DNA of 64,000 bases, taken from positions 48,263,825 through 48,327,824 of the forward strand of contig CM054138.1 of NCBI GenBank assembly GCA_028751875.1. Reading direction: 5' to 3'. This DNA comes from Rapana venosa. Its lineage: Eukaryota > Mollusca > Gastropoda > Neogastropoda > Muricidae. The notes below the pieces were generated by a model that was not told the origin of the DNA, did no database searches, and was given only the letters and a program-made list of their open reading frames with translations. Made by a program: the position numbers and the translations under genes. Shown piece after piece: positions 52,893 through 63,940 of the stretch; position 1 is the stretch's first letter; each line of letters begins with the position of its first letter.

Positions 52893-53274
52893 GGGCGATC
52901 AGTAATGTGAAGGTGAAGACATACAGAAATTGCTCAAGTATTTTTGTGAATTAGTAACCAGTTTTAAGTGGCCTTAGTTTTTCATTGTTTGCATACATTT
53001 AGATAAGGATGGGAATATCGTTGCAGCTGTACAGGGCTGTCTGTGGGACATTTGTGGCAGTATTCGACTGTTTCATGTCGAAATGGGCCGAATTCAAATC
53101 GGCCATGGGGATGTCCATCCTGATGCTAAAAAGCGGACGAGATGGTGTACTGTTAGGACTGACCCTCACCTATCTCTTCGGGGGGTTTGCTGGGTGTAGT
53201 GATGTGGAGACAACCCTGGACCCTCCTCCCCTAAATCTGCTGGCCAAGGACGCAAGCTGAGGCAAACCAGCCTG

Positions 53275-54063
53275 ATGAGCAGTGCTGGTGGTCGTAGCAC
53301 CATCAAAGGAAAAAGTGCATGGAAAACTAAAGTAAGTGCAGATATGGCCGCCAGCACACCTACAACCATACACTGTAGACAGGAGTCCTCTTCTACAGTG
53401 ACGCCTGAGGAAACATTTACCACGATGATGGCCAAGATGGAGAAAGTGGAGAACTTGTTAAAGACAACAACAGAAAGTATGAAAAATGAAATACAAATGT
53501 TGACGAACAGTGTTGATGCCTTAAAAGAAGAAATGTGTGTTATTGGACAAGACATGGACAATCTTAGGACTGAAAATTTAGAATTGAAACAATCAAATAC
53601 AGATCTAATGGACAGAGTGGAAAAACTAGAAAGCAGAGCAGACGACCAAGAAGGCAGGTCGAGACAGAACAAATCATTATTCATTGCATAGAAAAGAAAA
53701 GTAATGAGACTGGAGTTGATTGTGAAATGGTTGTGAAAAATCTTCTTTCGGCAAAAAATGGATGTAGCAGACGTCAAGTTCGATAGAGTGCACAGGATAA
53801 ATTCTAAACCCAACTCTCCCATTATTGCCAGGTGTTGTTTTTATCAAGATAAGCTTAGGATATTGAAGGCAAAAACTCGTCTGAAAGGTTCAAGGATTTT
53901 TGTAGACAAGGATTTCTCCAAAACTGTTAGAGATATTAGGCACAATCTGACCTCATACTTGAAGAGTGGTAGAGCAGAGGGGAAAAATGTGAGAATGCTC
54001 TTTGATCATTTGATCATTAATGGCGAAAGGATGACCCTTAATGATCTTCAAAGAAGTGATTAG
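53275..54063 (+). pseudogene. LINE ORF1: coiled coil plus RRM-like domain, interrupted
   Basis: 53,275-53,691: 'MMAKMEKVENLLKTTTESMK' and 'LEQ'-type heptads to 'MDRVEKLESRADDQEGRSRQ', an L1-type ORF1 trimerising coiled coil. A TAG stop and a frame change separate it from 53,758-54,063: 'VKFDRVHRINSK', 'IIARCCFYQDKLRILKAKTR', 'GRAEGKNVRMLFDHLIINGE', the RNA-binding part of L1/Tx1 ORF1. Confidence 0.8.
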
Positions 54064-54177
54064 CATGTTGGCTGGCCCATACAATCATCCTGCTCAACTC
54101 ACAGGATAGGAAAAGTAAACAGACACTGGTCATGCAGACTCAGTTACACACTCACTAATGAGGCTTGAGACATTGCC

Positions 54178-55344
54178 ATGCCCAGGGCAAGACAAAGACA
54201 GGTTGGCCTAAGCATAACACCAGATAGCCATGAGTGTTGTAGGCAGTCTTTTAATAAAGAGCCTTCTTTAACTGCTGTTGAAAGCATAAATTCCGTGTCT
54301 TGCCATATCAATGTAATTGGTGAAAGTGTCAGTCTAGATGGTGTGGATCAATTTAATTGTAGCAATACAGATAAAACAAATGAAACTTTTTCATTTTTGT
54401 CTTGGAACATAAATGGATTGTTGTCAAAACTGTCTGATAGAGATTTTGTATCTTAAGTGTGTAGCTTTGATTTTATATGTCTGACAGAAACGTTCCTGAA
54501 AAATGTCCAGCCAGATGTTTTTACTGGCTATAAGGCCTTCTGTAAGTCGGCAATTAAAGTTAGCCATCAAGGGAGGAGATCTAGTGGTTTAGTTTGTTTA
54601 AAAAGGCACGAGTTAACTGCCTTTGTGAATTGTTTAGATGTTCCATACCCTAATATTTGCACTTTTCTATATGACAAATCTCTGTTGTGTACAGCAAGAA
54701 ATGTTTTGCTTGTATGTGTGTATATCCCACCTGAAGGTTTGCCTTTTTATAACATGTTTGACAATGATAATGGAATTGCTATGTTGGAAGAATGCTTAGT
54801 AAATTGTGTGGTGACACTGGATGAAGTAGATATAATACTATGTGGAGACTTAAACAGCAGGACCTCAAACCTTTCTTGTCAGCATGTAGAAAATGACTTT
54901 AGTTCAGATGTCCAAAGCAAAAGTATGTCTCTCAGCAGCAATCGTAATTCTGAAGATTGTGTTGTCAACAATTATAGTAAATTACTATTGAATATGTGCA
55001 CTGCTCTTAGTTTACAAATTCTAAATGGCCTTTGTAATGGTGACCAACAAGGATGCTATACATACATCTCTGATGGAGGATGTAATGTTAGTGATTATTT
55101 TTTAGTGTCAGATGATTTGTTCTCTCAGATTTTTGACTCATGTTGTTTGTCTGTTGCCGAGCGTTCTGATTCCGATCACCTTCCTGTTGAATTATATATT
55201 AATCCAGTATATAATACAGGGGTGGAAACTGAGGAGCCATCTGTTATGGAAAAGTTTGTATGGGATGAAAACAAACTATCAGTTTATAAAGAAAATCTCC
55301 TAGATGTGAACATGTGTGAAATTTTTTTAATGCCTTTGGGATGA
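54178..55344 (+). pseudogene. LINE ORF2 endonuclease domain
   Basis: 'FSFLSWNINGLLSKL' (Asn), one TAA stop at 54,454, 'FDFICLTETFLKN' (catalytic Glu), 'EVDIILCGDLNSRTSNL' (Asp/Asn), 'ERSDSDHLPVELYI' (Asp-His). All endonuclease motifs survive. The frame then breaks at 55,344. Confidence 0.85.
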
Positions 55345-56582
55345 TTGATGAGAACATTAATGTAGCTCTAGATTTGTTTAATGGTTTCATAAAAGCCAGT
55401 GCTGAATGTATGAAGAAACAGGTACATATCAATAAAGGTCCATCAAATTATACTTGGTTTGATAATGAATGTGAAAGTATGAAATATAAGGTCAGAAATC
55501 TTTTGAAGACTTTCCGAAAAACATTAAGAAACGAGGACAAAAACGTGTACTGTGTCACAAGAAGGGAATATAAATGCATGCTTGAACGAAAAAAGAAACA
55601 GTACAATAAGACTTTACTTGCAGATATGATGTCATCTATCTCTTCACAAATCCAGTTCTGGAAAAGTGTTAAGAAGGCGTCATTTAGAAAAAAAAAACAG
55701 CCAAAGAATACTGTATCAGTTGACAGATGGTTTCAACATTTCAAAACCCTGGTGGAGAAAGACTCATTAGCCAACTCCATGATTACTGATGTTGACAGTG
55801 ATGGAACTGAGGAAGATTTTGATTGTCCCATATCTAAAGATGAAATATTAGTGGCAATTAGAAAACTAAAGAGTGAGAAAGCAGGCCGTCCTGATCAAGT
55901 CATTGGTGAATTGTTAAAATATGGAGTTGAAAATATTGTGCTTTTCCTTCTAAAACTATTCAACACAATTTTTGATGATGGTCTTTTTCCAGATAACTGG
56001 GCTGAATCTATAATACTAACATTGCATAAAAAGGGTGATATTGATAAACCTAATAACTACCCGGGAATTGGATTTGTTTGGCTCAATCAAGGAGTTGGAA
56101 ATTGTAGAGAGTTTATTAACGCTTTCAGGCAAAGATTGACTGACTGCCGATGGCAGCAATGGAGTGATCATATACAAAGCAGTGAAAGATTTCGAATGTA
56201 CAGACAATTTATAAGTTCACATGATGTCAAACCTTATCTAAAACTTGATATGGATTTACATTTGAAAAGAATTATGTCTAAGTTTAGACTTGGTGTATCA
56301 GATATAAATGTTCATAAATTCAGATACAGAGAACATGATATTGACGACCTCAGGCTGCTATGCCCATTATGTAAGCAAGCAGAGGAGGATGAAGTACATT
56401 TTGTGTTGTGCTGTCCAGTATTAGAGGATGTTAGGCAGAACTACATCCCTGTTAAATATAGTAGACAGCCTAATTTATTTAGACTCTGTTTACTCCTGGC
56501 ATCAAGTCATCCTGAGGTTGTGCATAGCCTCACTTTATATGTGTGTAAAGCTTTCAGAATAAGAGAGATATTGTTATCCTAA
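55341..56582 (+). pseudogene. LINE ORF2 remainder lacking the RT palm, with zinc knuckle
   Basis: 413 codons open. Residues about 1-245: linker and RT N-terminus ('LKSEKAGRPDQVIGELLKYG', 'LFPDNWAESIILTLHKKGDI'). Then 'KPNNYPGI' is fused to 'GFVWLNQGVGNCREFINAFR', skipping the whole catalytic palm (no FADD). C-terminus 'LCPLCKQAEEDEVHFVLCCP' is the CxxC..H..C knuckle. Because the frame stays open across the deletion, it may have arisen before the copy was made. Confidence 0.82.
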
Positions 56583-56758
56583 GTCATATTTTTGTAGCTG
56601 ACTTTTTGTTATACAGTAACATGTTGTCGTTTTTGTTTTGTTTTTTTGTTTTGTTTTTTGTTTTACTATTGCTTTTACCCCCACCAAAATACTAAGCAGT
56701 TCCGCAACCCCCTTCATGTATGGGCCAATGGCCTTTTTGTGAATAAATCGTTCGAGTT

Positions 56759-56789
56759 CTCTCTCTCTCTCTCTTCTCTCTCTCTCCTC

Positions 56790-56820
<31 letters not shown>

Positions 56821-56875
56821 TTCTTCTTCTCTTCTTCTCTCTCTCTCTCTCTCTCTCTGTCTCCGTCTGTCTGTC

Positions 56876-56952
<77 letters not shown>
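56759..56952. repeat. (TC)n microsatellite, 3' flank of the LINE
   Basis: Long TC tract with TTC, CTGT and TCC interruptions. Confidence 0.95.
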
Positions 56953-56954
<2 letters not shown>

Positions 56955-57065
56955 GTATTCTTTTATTTTGATGATAATAAAATAAGCACTAATGTGAGGC
57001 ATTTTTCCAGTCCCCGTGTGCTCTCTAACCACAAAGCAATCTGCCACTCTCCCCCCCTCCCCACC
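56955..57065 (-). repeat. SINE tail-1 fragment
   Basis: TATTCTTTTATTTTGATGAT, AATAAGCACTAATGTG, CCAGTCCCCGTGTG. Confidence 0.6.
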
Positions 57066-57487
57066 CCCCCTAATCATCAGTAACTTTGAGATTTGGTTCT
57101 AAAATTTGACGGGCCAGAATGATTTTACCCAATAAACTTACCAAGCACAGAAATACAAGATAATCTGGTGCATGATGTCATTCTTCATTATCGATTTTTC
57201 TTCCTCATGGGGAGAGAAAATATAATTAGGTCATTCAGTTTCACTGAGCACTAAAAGCTGGGTATACACAGAAAGTGGGAAGGAGGCAGGATGGGGTGGG
57301 GGTTGTTATCAGATAAAGCTTGTAACAAAAACCCCATGCCATTTTTATTGATTCTTCTTCATTTCAGTTTCGGTTGGAAGGCAACTCCAAGGTGAGCACC
57401 CTTAGAGTGATTATCGTGTGTGTGTCCAACCATTTTAAGTCACCTGTGAAGTCTGGTACATCCCGATTTTGAGGACTGATGATGGTA

Positions 57488-57778
57488 AAGTAAAAGTATG
57501 TTCTTTCGAGCCAGAAGGCCCATAGAGCCGGAGCTTATCCCAGTTTCTGTAGCGTTAAGCGAACTGATGGTTTTTTACTACCCCTGTGACAGGACGCTAG
57601 TCTGTCGCCAGATACTTCCCCAGCAGAGCTGGTACCCACTTGTACACCTGGGTGGAGTGAGGAAAATAGGAGTAAAGTGTCTTTCCCAAGGACACAACAC
57701 CGAGCCGAGCGGGGATCGAACCCGCGACCTCTGGATCACGAGTTGACCGCCTAAACCACTCGACCACGGTGCCTCCCT
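57488..57778 (-). repeat. SINE-B, full length, with 15-bp target duplication
   Basis: Same element as 18,516-18,794; flanked by GGACTGATGATGGTA at 57,473-57,487 and 57,779-57,793. Minus-strand A box TGGTCGAGTGG and B box GGGTTCGATCC are perfect. Confidence 0.92.
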
Positions 57779-57839
57779 GGACTGATGATGGTATGTATTA
57801 AAAACAAAATCAACAGCAAGGCTTTGGAACAACATCATG

Positions 57840-58135
57840 TTTCAAAAACAAACTCCCCTCCTGGAGATGCCAGGGATCCGTCAGTATAAATAACATCTCC
57901 ACCTTCTGGAAATTCTGTGCTAGAAATTCCCTCTTTTCTATTCCTCTCTTTATTTCTGCCTTCTTCGGTCCATTCTCCTGCTCCCCCCCCCCCCCCCACC
58001 CCCCCACCCCACCAAAGATTAAAAAGACAACAATCCTCTCCCATGCCGAAGTCGGATGCGCTGGGCCTGACTTGTCAGGCACTTAACGGCAGTGCAACGC
58101 ATTTTTGCTCATATGACAGACAATATTTGCTGCCT
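57840..58135 (+). repeat. Dispersed repeat 'F' copy
   Basis: 'CCTGGAGATGCCAGGGATCC', CATTCTCCTGCTCC + poly-C, CCCATGCCGAAGTCGGATGC, TGCTGCCTGAGCATTTAAAA. Confidence 0.7.
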
Positions 58136-58149
58136 GAGCATTTAAAATT

Positions 58150-58500
58150 AAAAAATTTTTTAAATTCTTTTATATCGAGGATAATGGAATAAGCACTTAT
58201 GTGCTTTTTAAAATCCAGTTCCCGTGTGCATGCGGTTTTGTCAATTCTGTCATCTGTTCCCACCGGCACACAATGGCCTACTCTTACGAAAAGCTGGACA
58301 GGATTTAACGTGTGCGCAAGATGTTCTGCGTGCGTTCGAACACGAGCCCTCGGTTTATAGTCTCATCGGAAGGACTTTTGGGGAGAGTGGAGTCTGCACT
58401 GATGTTAACTCCAGGGGAAAATATCCCCCTTAAACGGGAATCGAACCCGGGTCGTCAGATTGCGAGCGCAGTGCTCTAACCACTAGGCTCTCCCGTCCCC
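58150..58500 (-). repeat. Main-family SINE, complete: head A, core, tail 1
   Basis: Minus-strand order: GGGAGAGCCTAGTGGTTAGA (A box), GGGTTCGATTCCCG (B box), 'GGAGTTAACATCAGTGCAGA', 'GATGAGACTATAAACCGAGG', 'GCGCACACGTTAAATCC', 'GGCCATTGTGTGCCGGTGGG', then tail 1 ending CATTATCCTCGATATAAAAG. The best copy for defining the family. Confidence 0.85.
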
Positions 58501-58544
58501 CAATTCGACGAAGAAGAAGAAAAACAGACAAACAAACACCACAC

Positions 58545-58548
<4 letters not shown>

Positions 58549-58600
<52 letters not shown>
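58549..58600. repeat. (CA)n microsatellite
   Basis: About 26 CA units. Confidence 0.95.
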
Positions 58601-58603
<3 letters not shown>

Positions 58604-58634
58604 CCCGCTGACTTTGTAGGGTTGTTGTTGTTGT

Positions 58635-58805
58635 GCGTTCCCCAGCTTAACACCCTGGGGTCACCCAGAATATGCACTCTGACTCACTCATCCTACCTGG
58701 CCATAACAGTAATTTGAAAACACACTGGATGAGAAGTTTCACGCATGACTGATTTCAAGAACTTTGTCACATAGGCAGCCATACTCCGACTTCAGATGTT
58801 TTGGT
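58635..58805 (+). repeat. Dispersed repeat 'G' copy
   Basis: 'GTTCCCCAGCTTAACACCCT', ATATGCACTCTGACTCACTC, GGCAGCCATACTCCGACTTC. Confidence 0.65.
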
Positions 58806-59431
58806 ACCCTGTAAAGAAGAGTGCATGTTGTTGTGCTGAGACAGTGTCTTGGCTGAAAACAATCTTCACCTGACATTTTACAATATAGCAAGTTGTATGG
58901 TTCAGTACTTGTATTGCATCAACAACGGATAGAGCTTTTGGCCGGGATCAAGCTGACCTAGTCATCTGATCACAAATCTACTGAGCAGCTGACAACTCCT
59001 GCGCAAAATCTACGAAGCTTTGGAATGATATAAATTTATTTTCCGGACAGGTCAAAATCATACTGACCACAATATAGCAAAATGTTAGATAATAACATTG
59101 CTTGTTTTGAACCTGTCATTAAAAACAATAATGCTCAAACCGCATTAGTAGGGTTTTAAAAAAACCAACTACATTTAAAATTTGATTTTACATTCATTGT
59201 CTAGCAACACCCCCCCCCCCCCCCCTTTCCATGACACAGAATGTTCATTTACTACAAACAAAATTATGGTTATCAATGAAGCTTTGGAACGATGTTTCAA
59301 ACAAACACACACAAAAATACACACACACACACAAAATGCTGACTTAATGTCATGCGGCCATAGACTAGTACAAATCGTGAGAGGCCAACGCCCAAGCCGA
59401 GCTGTTGTCACAGAAACCTGTCACAGACGAC

Positions 59432-59433
<2 letters not shown>

Positions 59434-59484
<51 letters not shown>
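59434..59484. repeat. (CA)n microsatellite
   Basis: About 25 CA units, 0.5 kb before the INAFM-like gene. Confidence 0.95.
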
Positions 59485-59486
<2 letters not shown>

Positions 59487-59991
59487 CGACAACAAAACAG
59501 CACGTGCAATCAACACGCTGAGCCTGTCGCTGCTGCATGCGTGCCCGTCTGTCACTCTCCATCAACTGTAGGCGACAATCAATACCAAACCACAGCATCA
59601 CTAACTGATATCGCCGCCACCGCCCATCTCTTCAAACCAAGCAACACAGCCAAGGACGGTCACAGCAGCAACAGCAGCAAGTAGTAGGCCTAGTAAGCCT
59701 AAGCAGCAGCAGTAGCAGAAACGACACAGCTTCCTAACCAGCAAACGCGCACAGTCCACTTGTTTACAAACTGTGGCCTGTTTTGCACTTCCTTGTTGAT
59801 GATAAACTCTCGCGCTCAGTTTTGATCGGTATTTTTTTTTTAAACAAACGATTCTTTGGACCCCCAGAAAACCTTGTATGTGCGCTTTCTTAGGGAGGGG
59901 AAAGGTCAAGATCGAAAGTGTTTTGATTTTTGTGTCCTTCTTCAGCAGAAGATCGAAGTGGCCGTTTTGGAACTGCGAAGCCTGCTGATAG

Positions 59992-60402
<411 letters not shown>

Positions 60403-60450
60403 GGTGACAGGTCTCCCTGTACTGGCGAGGGTCATCGGTTGTCTACCCAG

Positions 60451-60456
60451 GTGAGT
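60451..60456 (+). promoter_or_regulatory. Consensus 5' splice site just after the INAFM-like stop codon
   Basis: CCCAG|GTGAGT, 48 nt downstream of TGA. This is inside the roughly 50-55 nt limit within which a 3'-UTR exon junction is not expected to trigger nonsense-mediated decay. Whether it is used cannot be seen; AATAAA signals at 61,606 and 61,969 could end the transcript. Confidence 0.4.
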
Positions 60457-61104
60457 GGGACAGGGTGACACTTTAAAAAAAAAATCATCATTAACATCGT
60501 CATCGTCGTCGTTGTCATCATCCATCATGATCACTGGCATCTTCGTAGTTATTATCCTTATTATCACTGTTGTTGTTGTTGCCGTTGTCGTCGAAGTTGT
60601 TGCTGGATTTGTTAACTGTGATGATGGTAGTGTGGTTTTTATTGTAGTTGTGATGATGATGATGATGATGATGATGGTGTAGTTTTGTTGTTTTCTTTTG
60701 TTCCAATGGGTAACTAGTATTAACATTGCTTGGCTATTTTGTAACTTCTTTTTTTTTTTTTTTTGGGGGGGGGGGGGGGGGTAATCTTACAGAGGTTACT
60801 ATAATTATGGTATTCTCCACTACTTTGCCAGTTTGAAGATACAAGATACAAGTTTGCCAGAGAAGCATGTCTGTTGTTGTTGATTGTGATTATGTGCTCT
60901 TGCTAAATGCAGGAGGCTGTACACCTGTGTTGTTGTTTTTTTTCATCTGTTTTGGTTTTGTTGTTGATGTTATTGTTTGTATGTAGTCAGGTTTGTTTGT
61001 TTTTTTAATTATCATTTTGTATAATGTTTTTATTCTGTGTCTGTTTTGGTGGTGAGTGGGTGAGTTTAATTGTTTGCTTATTTTTCCTTTATTTTTCGTT
61101 CTAG

Positions 61105-61220
61105 GCTAAGCTCCCAGGTTCACCAATGGGAGGGGGGGGGGGGGGGGGGGGGGGGGGCGACGGTCGCATACGCGTAAATCTCACCATTGGTGAAACTCGG
61201 AGCTCTAGCCGAGGAACAGA
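61105..61220. repeat. Hairpin made of two opposed tail-2 pieces around a poly-G run
   Basis: CCCAGGTTCACCAATGGG, then about 29 G (61,129-61,157), then CGGTCGCATACGCGTAAATC TCACCATTGGTGAAACTCGG AGCTCTAGCCGAGGAACAG. Confidence 0.7.
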
Positions 61221-61360
61221 AAAAAGAAACCAAAAAAATATTACTATTTGGGGGGGATTTAAAAAAAAAATTAAAGCAACCAAGAAGGGAAAACGAAAAA
61301 CCAAACAAAACAAATTGTGCAATGCGTTTCTTTAAAATAATTGATTTCTCCTTTGTTTAG

Positions 61361-61405
61361 TGTGTGTGTGTGTCTGTGAGTGTGTATATATATATATATA
61401 TATGT

Positions 61406-61443
<38 letters not shown>

Positions 61444-61462
61444 TGTGTGTGTGTGTGTGTGT
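61361..61462. repeat. (GT)n/(TA)n microsatellite
   Basis: GT tract with an internal (TA)9. Confidence 0.95.
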
Positions 61463-62218
61463 TGTATGACTGTGGCGAGTTTTGTCCCATTTTGTTGTTG
61501 TTTTCCATTAGATATTTCTGCTTTGTTTGTTTTATTTTTTTTTTAATTGTTCCAGTTCAGTTGTGTGCGTCAGCTGTAAGTAGCTTGTTGATTAGTTAAC
61601 AACATAATAAAATTACTTCCAGAGGATAATGATTGACAATGATAAAGCGATGACGACGATGACGTGGTAGTGATGGTGATGATTGATAGTGTTGATAATG
61701 ATGATGACTGTTGATTTTACCCGTAATGATATGATGATGATGGCAGTGGTGGTGATGGTGGTGGTGGTAACGGTGATAGCGTTGGTGGGGGTAATTGTGT
61801 TTGTGTGTGTGCGTGTGCTTGCGTGCGTGCGCGCGCGCGTGTGTGTGTGTGTTCGCGCGCGCGTGCGCGTACGAGCTTCCACGCTCGCGTGGCACATTCG
61901 TGTGTACGTTTTAATGCATGTGTGTGCTCACCCCCTACACGTGCATTATCATATTATTTTCTAAGCGTAATAAAGCAGATTATTGATTACCAACACACGC
62001 TGGCTGTAGTGGTCCAGTAACCGTTGGTTGTGTTTCTGCTATCGCTCATGATAGACATCATGTGAACATAGACTGCGCAAATGTACACTTCCCAAATCAG
62101 TTCTTTTTGTTCTTTTAATTCTCTTTCTATATCTTTCTTTTATGACCCACCCCTTTCCTCTTTCTTTTTGCTATTATTTTTACACATTCATCGCGGTGCT
62201 GGGATGAGCGCGCAAAAT

Positions 62219-62234
62219 GTGGTGTGTGTGTGTG

Positions 62235-62287
<53 letters not shown>

Positions 62288-62328
62288 TGTTGTGTGTGTG
62301 TGTGTATGTGTGTGTTTGTTGTGTGTGT

Positions 62329-62370
<42 letters not shown>

Positions 62371-62500
62371 GTGTGTGTGTGTTATGTGTGTATGTGTGTG
62401 TGTGTGTTTGTGTGTGTGTTTGTATGTGTGTGTGTGTGTATGTATGTGTGTGTGTGTTATGTGTGTGTGTGTGTGTCATGTGTGTATGTGTGTGTATAAT
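62219..62500. repeat. Long interrupted (GT)n microsatellite
   Basis: About 280 bp, with scattered TTGT, TATG and TCATG interruptions. Confidence 0.95.
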
Positions 62501-62685
62501 GTAATATGGTTCAGGCCAAGAGCTTTTGTCAAATATTGATGTATTGATGTAAGCGCTAAATGCCAAGGCCTACAATCATCATCATGTTGCTACGTTGTGA
62601 AATGTTACGTTGAGATTGTCTTCATCCCATGACAAAGTTCTGTTAGCCTAACAACCCACCTACAGTCTTCTTCTTCTTCAAAAGA

Positions 62686-62709
62686 TAGATAGATAGATAG
62701 ATAGATAGA

Positions 62710-62766
<57 letters not shown>

Positions 62767-62780
62767 GGGGGGGGGGGGTG
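62686..62780. repeat. (GATA)n, (GA)n and poly-G compound microsatellite
   Basis: GATA units, then about 25 GA units, then 12 G. Confidence 0.95.
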
Positions 62781-62990
62781 GATCATCTGAAGTCGGAGTA
62801 TGGCATGGCTGGCCGTGTGGCGAGGTACTTGGAGAAATAGTCACATGCGCAAAGTTCTCATCCAGAGTGCACTTTCAATTCTCACGGTTATTGTCATGTG
62901 AGATGAGTGAGTCAGAGTGCATATTATTATTATTATTATTATTATTCTGGGTGACCCCCCCAGAGTGTTAAGCTTGGGGAAAAACGCAAC
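62775..62990 (-). repeat. Dispersed repeat 'G' copy with (TTA)n
   Basis: 'CTGAAGTCGGAGTATGGCAT', GATGAGTGAGTCAGAGTGCA, (TTA)n, GTGTTAAGCTTGGGG, followed by an (AAC/AGC)n stretch to 63,070. Confidence 0.65.
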
Positions 62991-63217
62991 AACAACAACA
63001 ACAACAGCAGCGACAGCAGCAGCAACAGCAGCAGCAGCAGTAGCAGCAGTAGCAGCAACAACGACAGAAACAATATTTTCCGCTTTTTCTGTTGCGCATA
63101 TACATCGTGTTGCCGACATGTGTGTTCATAAAATGTTTCAATATAATGATGGGATGATTTATGTGTACAGTAGTGCGGTCCCTGGAGTGTGCATTGGTTA
63201 TGTGCCAAAGGGGATTG

Positions 63218-63250
63218 AGGGGTCGGTGTGTGTGTGTGTGTGTGTGTGTG

Positions 63251-63284
<34 letters not shown>
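63218..63284. repeat. (GT)n microsatellite
   Basis: About 32 GT units, one interruption. Confidence 0.95.
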
Positions 63285-63287
<3 letters not shown>

Positions 63288-63534
63288 CATAGGCGTGGAC
63301 GAATGTTCATACATATATAATATGCTTCCTTATACAGTCCATATTAAACGCTTGCATAGGTCTGCTTGTGCACATAGATATATTCCCTCCACTGCGTGTC
63401 TGTCTGTCTGTCTCTCCGTCCGTCTGTCTGTGTGTGTGTCTATCTGTCTGTCTGTCTCTTTTTCTCTCTCTATCTCTTTCTTTCTTTCTTTCTTGCGCGC
63501 GCGCGCGCACACACACACACACAGACACACACAC

Positions 63535-63708
63535 AGAGAACATCTTGCGCACACGTTAAATCCTGTTCCGCTTTTCATAAGAGTAGGCCATTGTGTGCCG
63601 GTGGGAACAGATGACAACATTTACAAAACCGCATACACACGGGGACTAGATGTAAAAAAAGCACACAAGTGCTTATTCCATTATCCTCGATATAAAAGAA
63701 TAAAATAA
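63535..63708 (+). repeat. Main-family SINE, 5'-truncated, tail 1
   Basis: 'GAACATCTTGCGCACACGTT', GGCCATTGTGTGCCGGTGGG, ACACGGGGACTAGATGTAAA, TATCCTCGATATAAAAGAAT. Followed by (CA)n at 63,711-63,763. Confidence 0.8.
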
Positions 63709-63709
63709 A

Positions 63710-63765
<56 letters not shown>

Positions 63766-63940
63766 ATCACACACACACTCACACACACAGAGGCTGTTTA
63801 CCTAAACTCAGCTCCTGCCTATGGTAAAGGTTGGAATGAAAAGTATGCCAGTGCTTGTCTTTCATCTGGTTTTAGAAATCAATACCGTTATCATTATTCA
63901 TCATCATGATCATTATCATCTTCATAATCCTCTACCAGCC

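Larger units (their letters stand above)
52891..56758 (+). mobile_element. Tx1/L1-like LINE inserted in (TC)n, near full length, RT mostly deleted
   Basis: Starts AGGGGCGATCAGTAATG right after (TC)n and ends AATAAATCGTTCGAGTT right before another (TC)n. Order: 5' UTR, ORF1 (53,275-54,063), ORF2 with endonuclease (54,178-55,344), and an ORF2 rest (55,341-56,582) with a zinc knuckle but without the RT palm. An in-frame deletion near 56,068 joins 'KPNNYPGI' to 'GFVWLNQGVG'. Tx1-clade families are known to pick fixed targets, and I recall the fish family Kibi in (TC)n. Confidence 0.85.
50911..59991. other. Intergenic region between SRD5A1 (5' end) and the INAFM-like gene
   Basis: 9.1 kb: SRD5A1 promoter side (50,911-51,030), repeat F, RTE-like LINE 51,490-52,612, SINE remnant, the Tx1/L1-like LINE 52,891-56,758, SINE-B, repeat F, a full SINE at 58,150-58,500, repeat G, (CA)n tracts. 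No other host gene recognised. The stretch 58,810-59,430 shows nothing I can name. Confidence 0.65.

Noticed and set aside
62081..62539. Cys/Val-rich and His/Thr-rich open frames over microsatellites (also at 10,616, 13,157, 17,137, 47,200, 61,596)
   Set aside because: They are translations of (GT)n/(CA)n and carry no gene signal.
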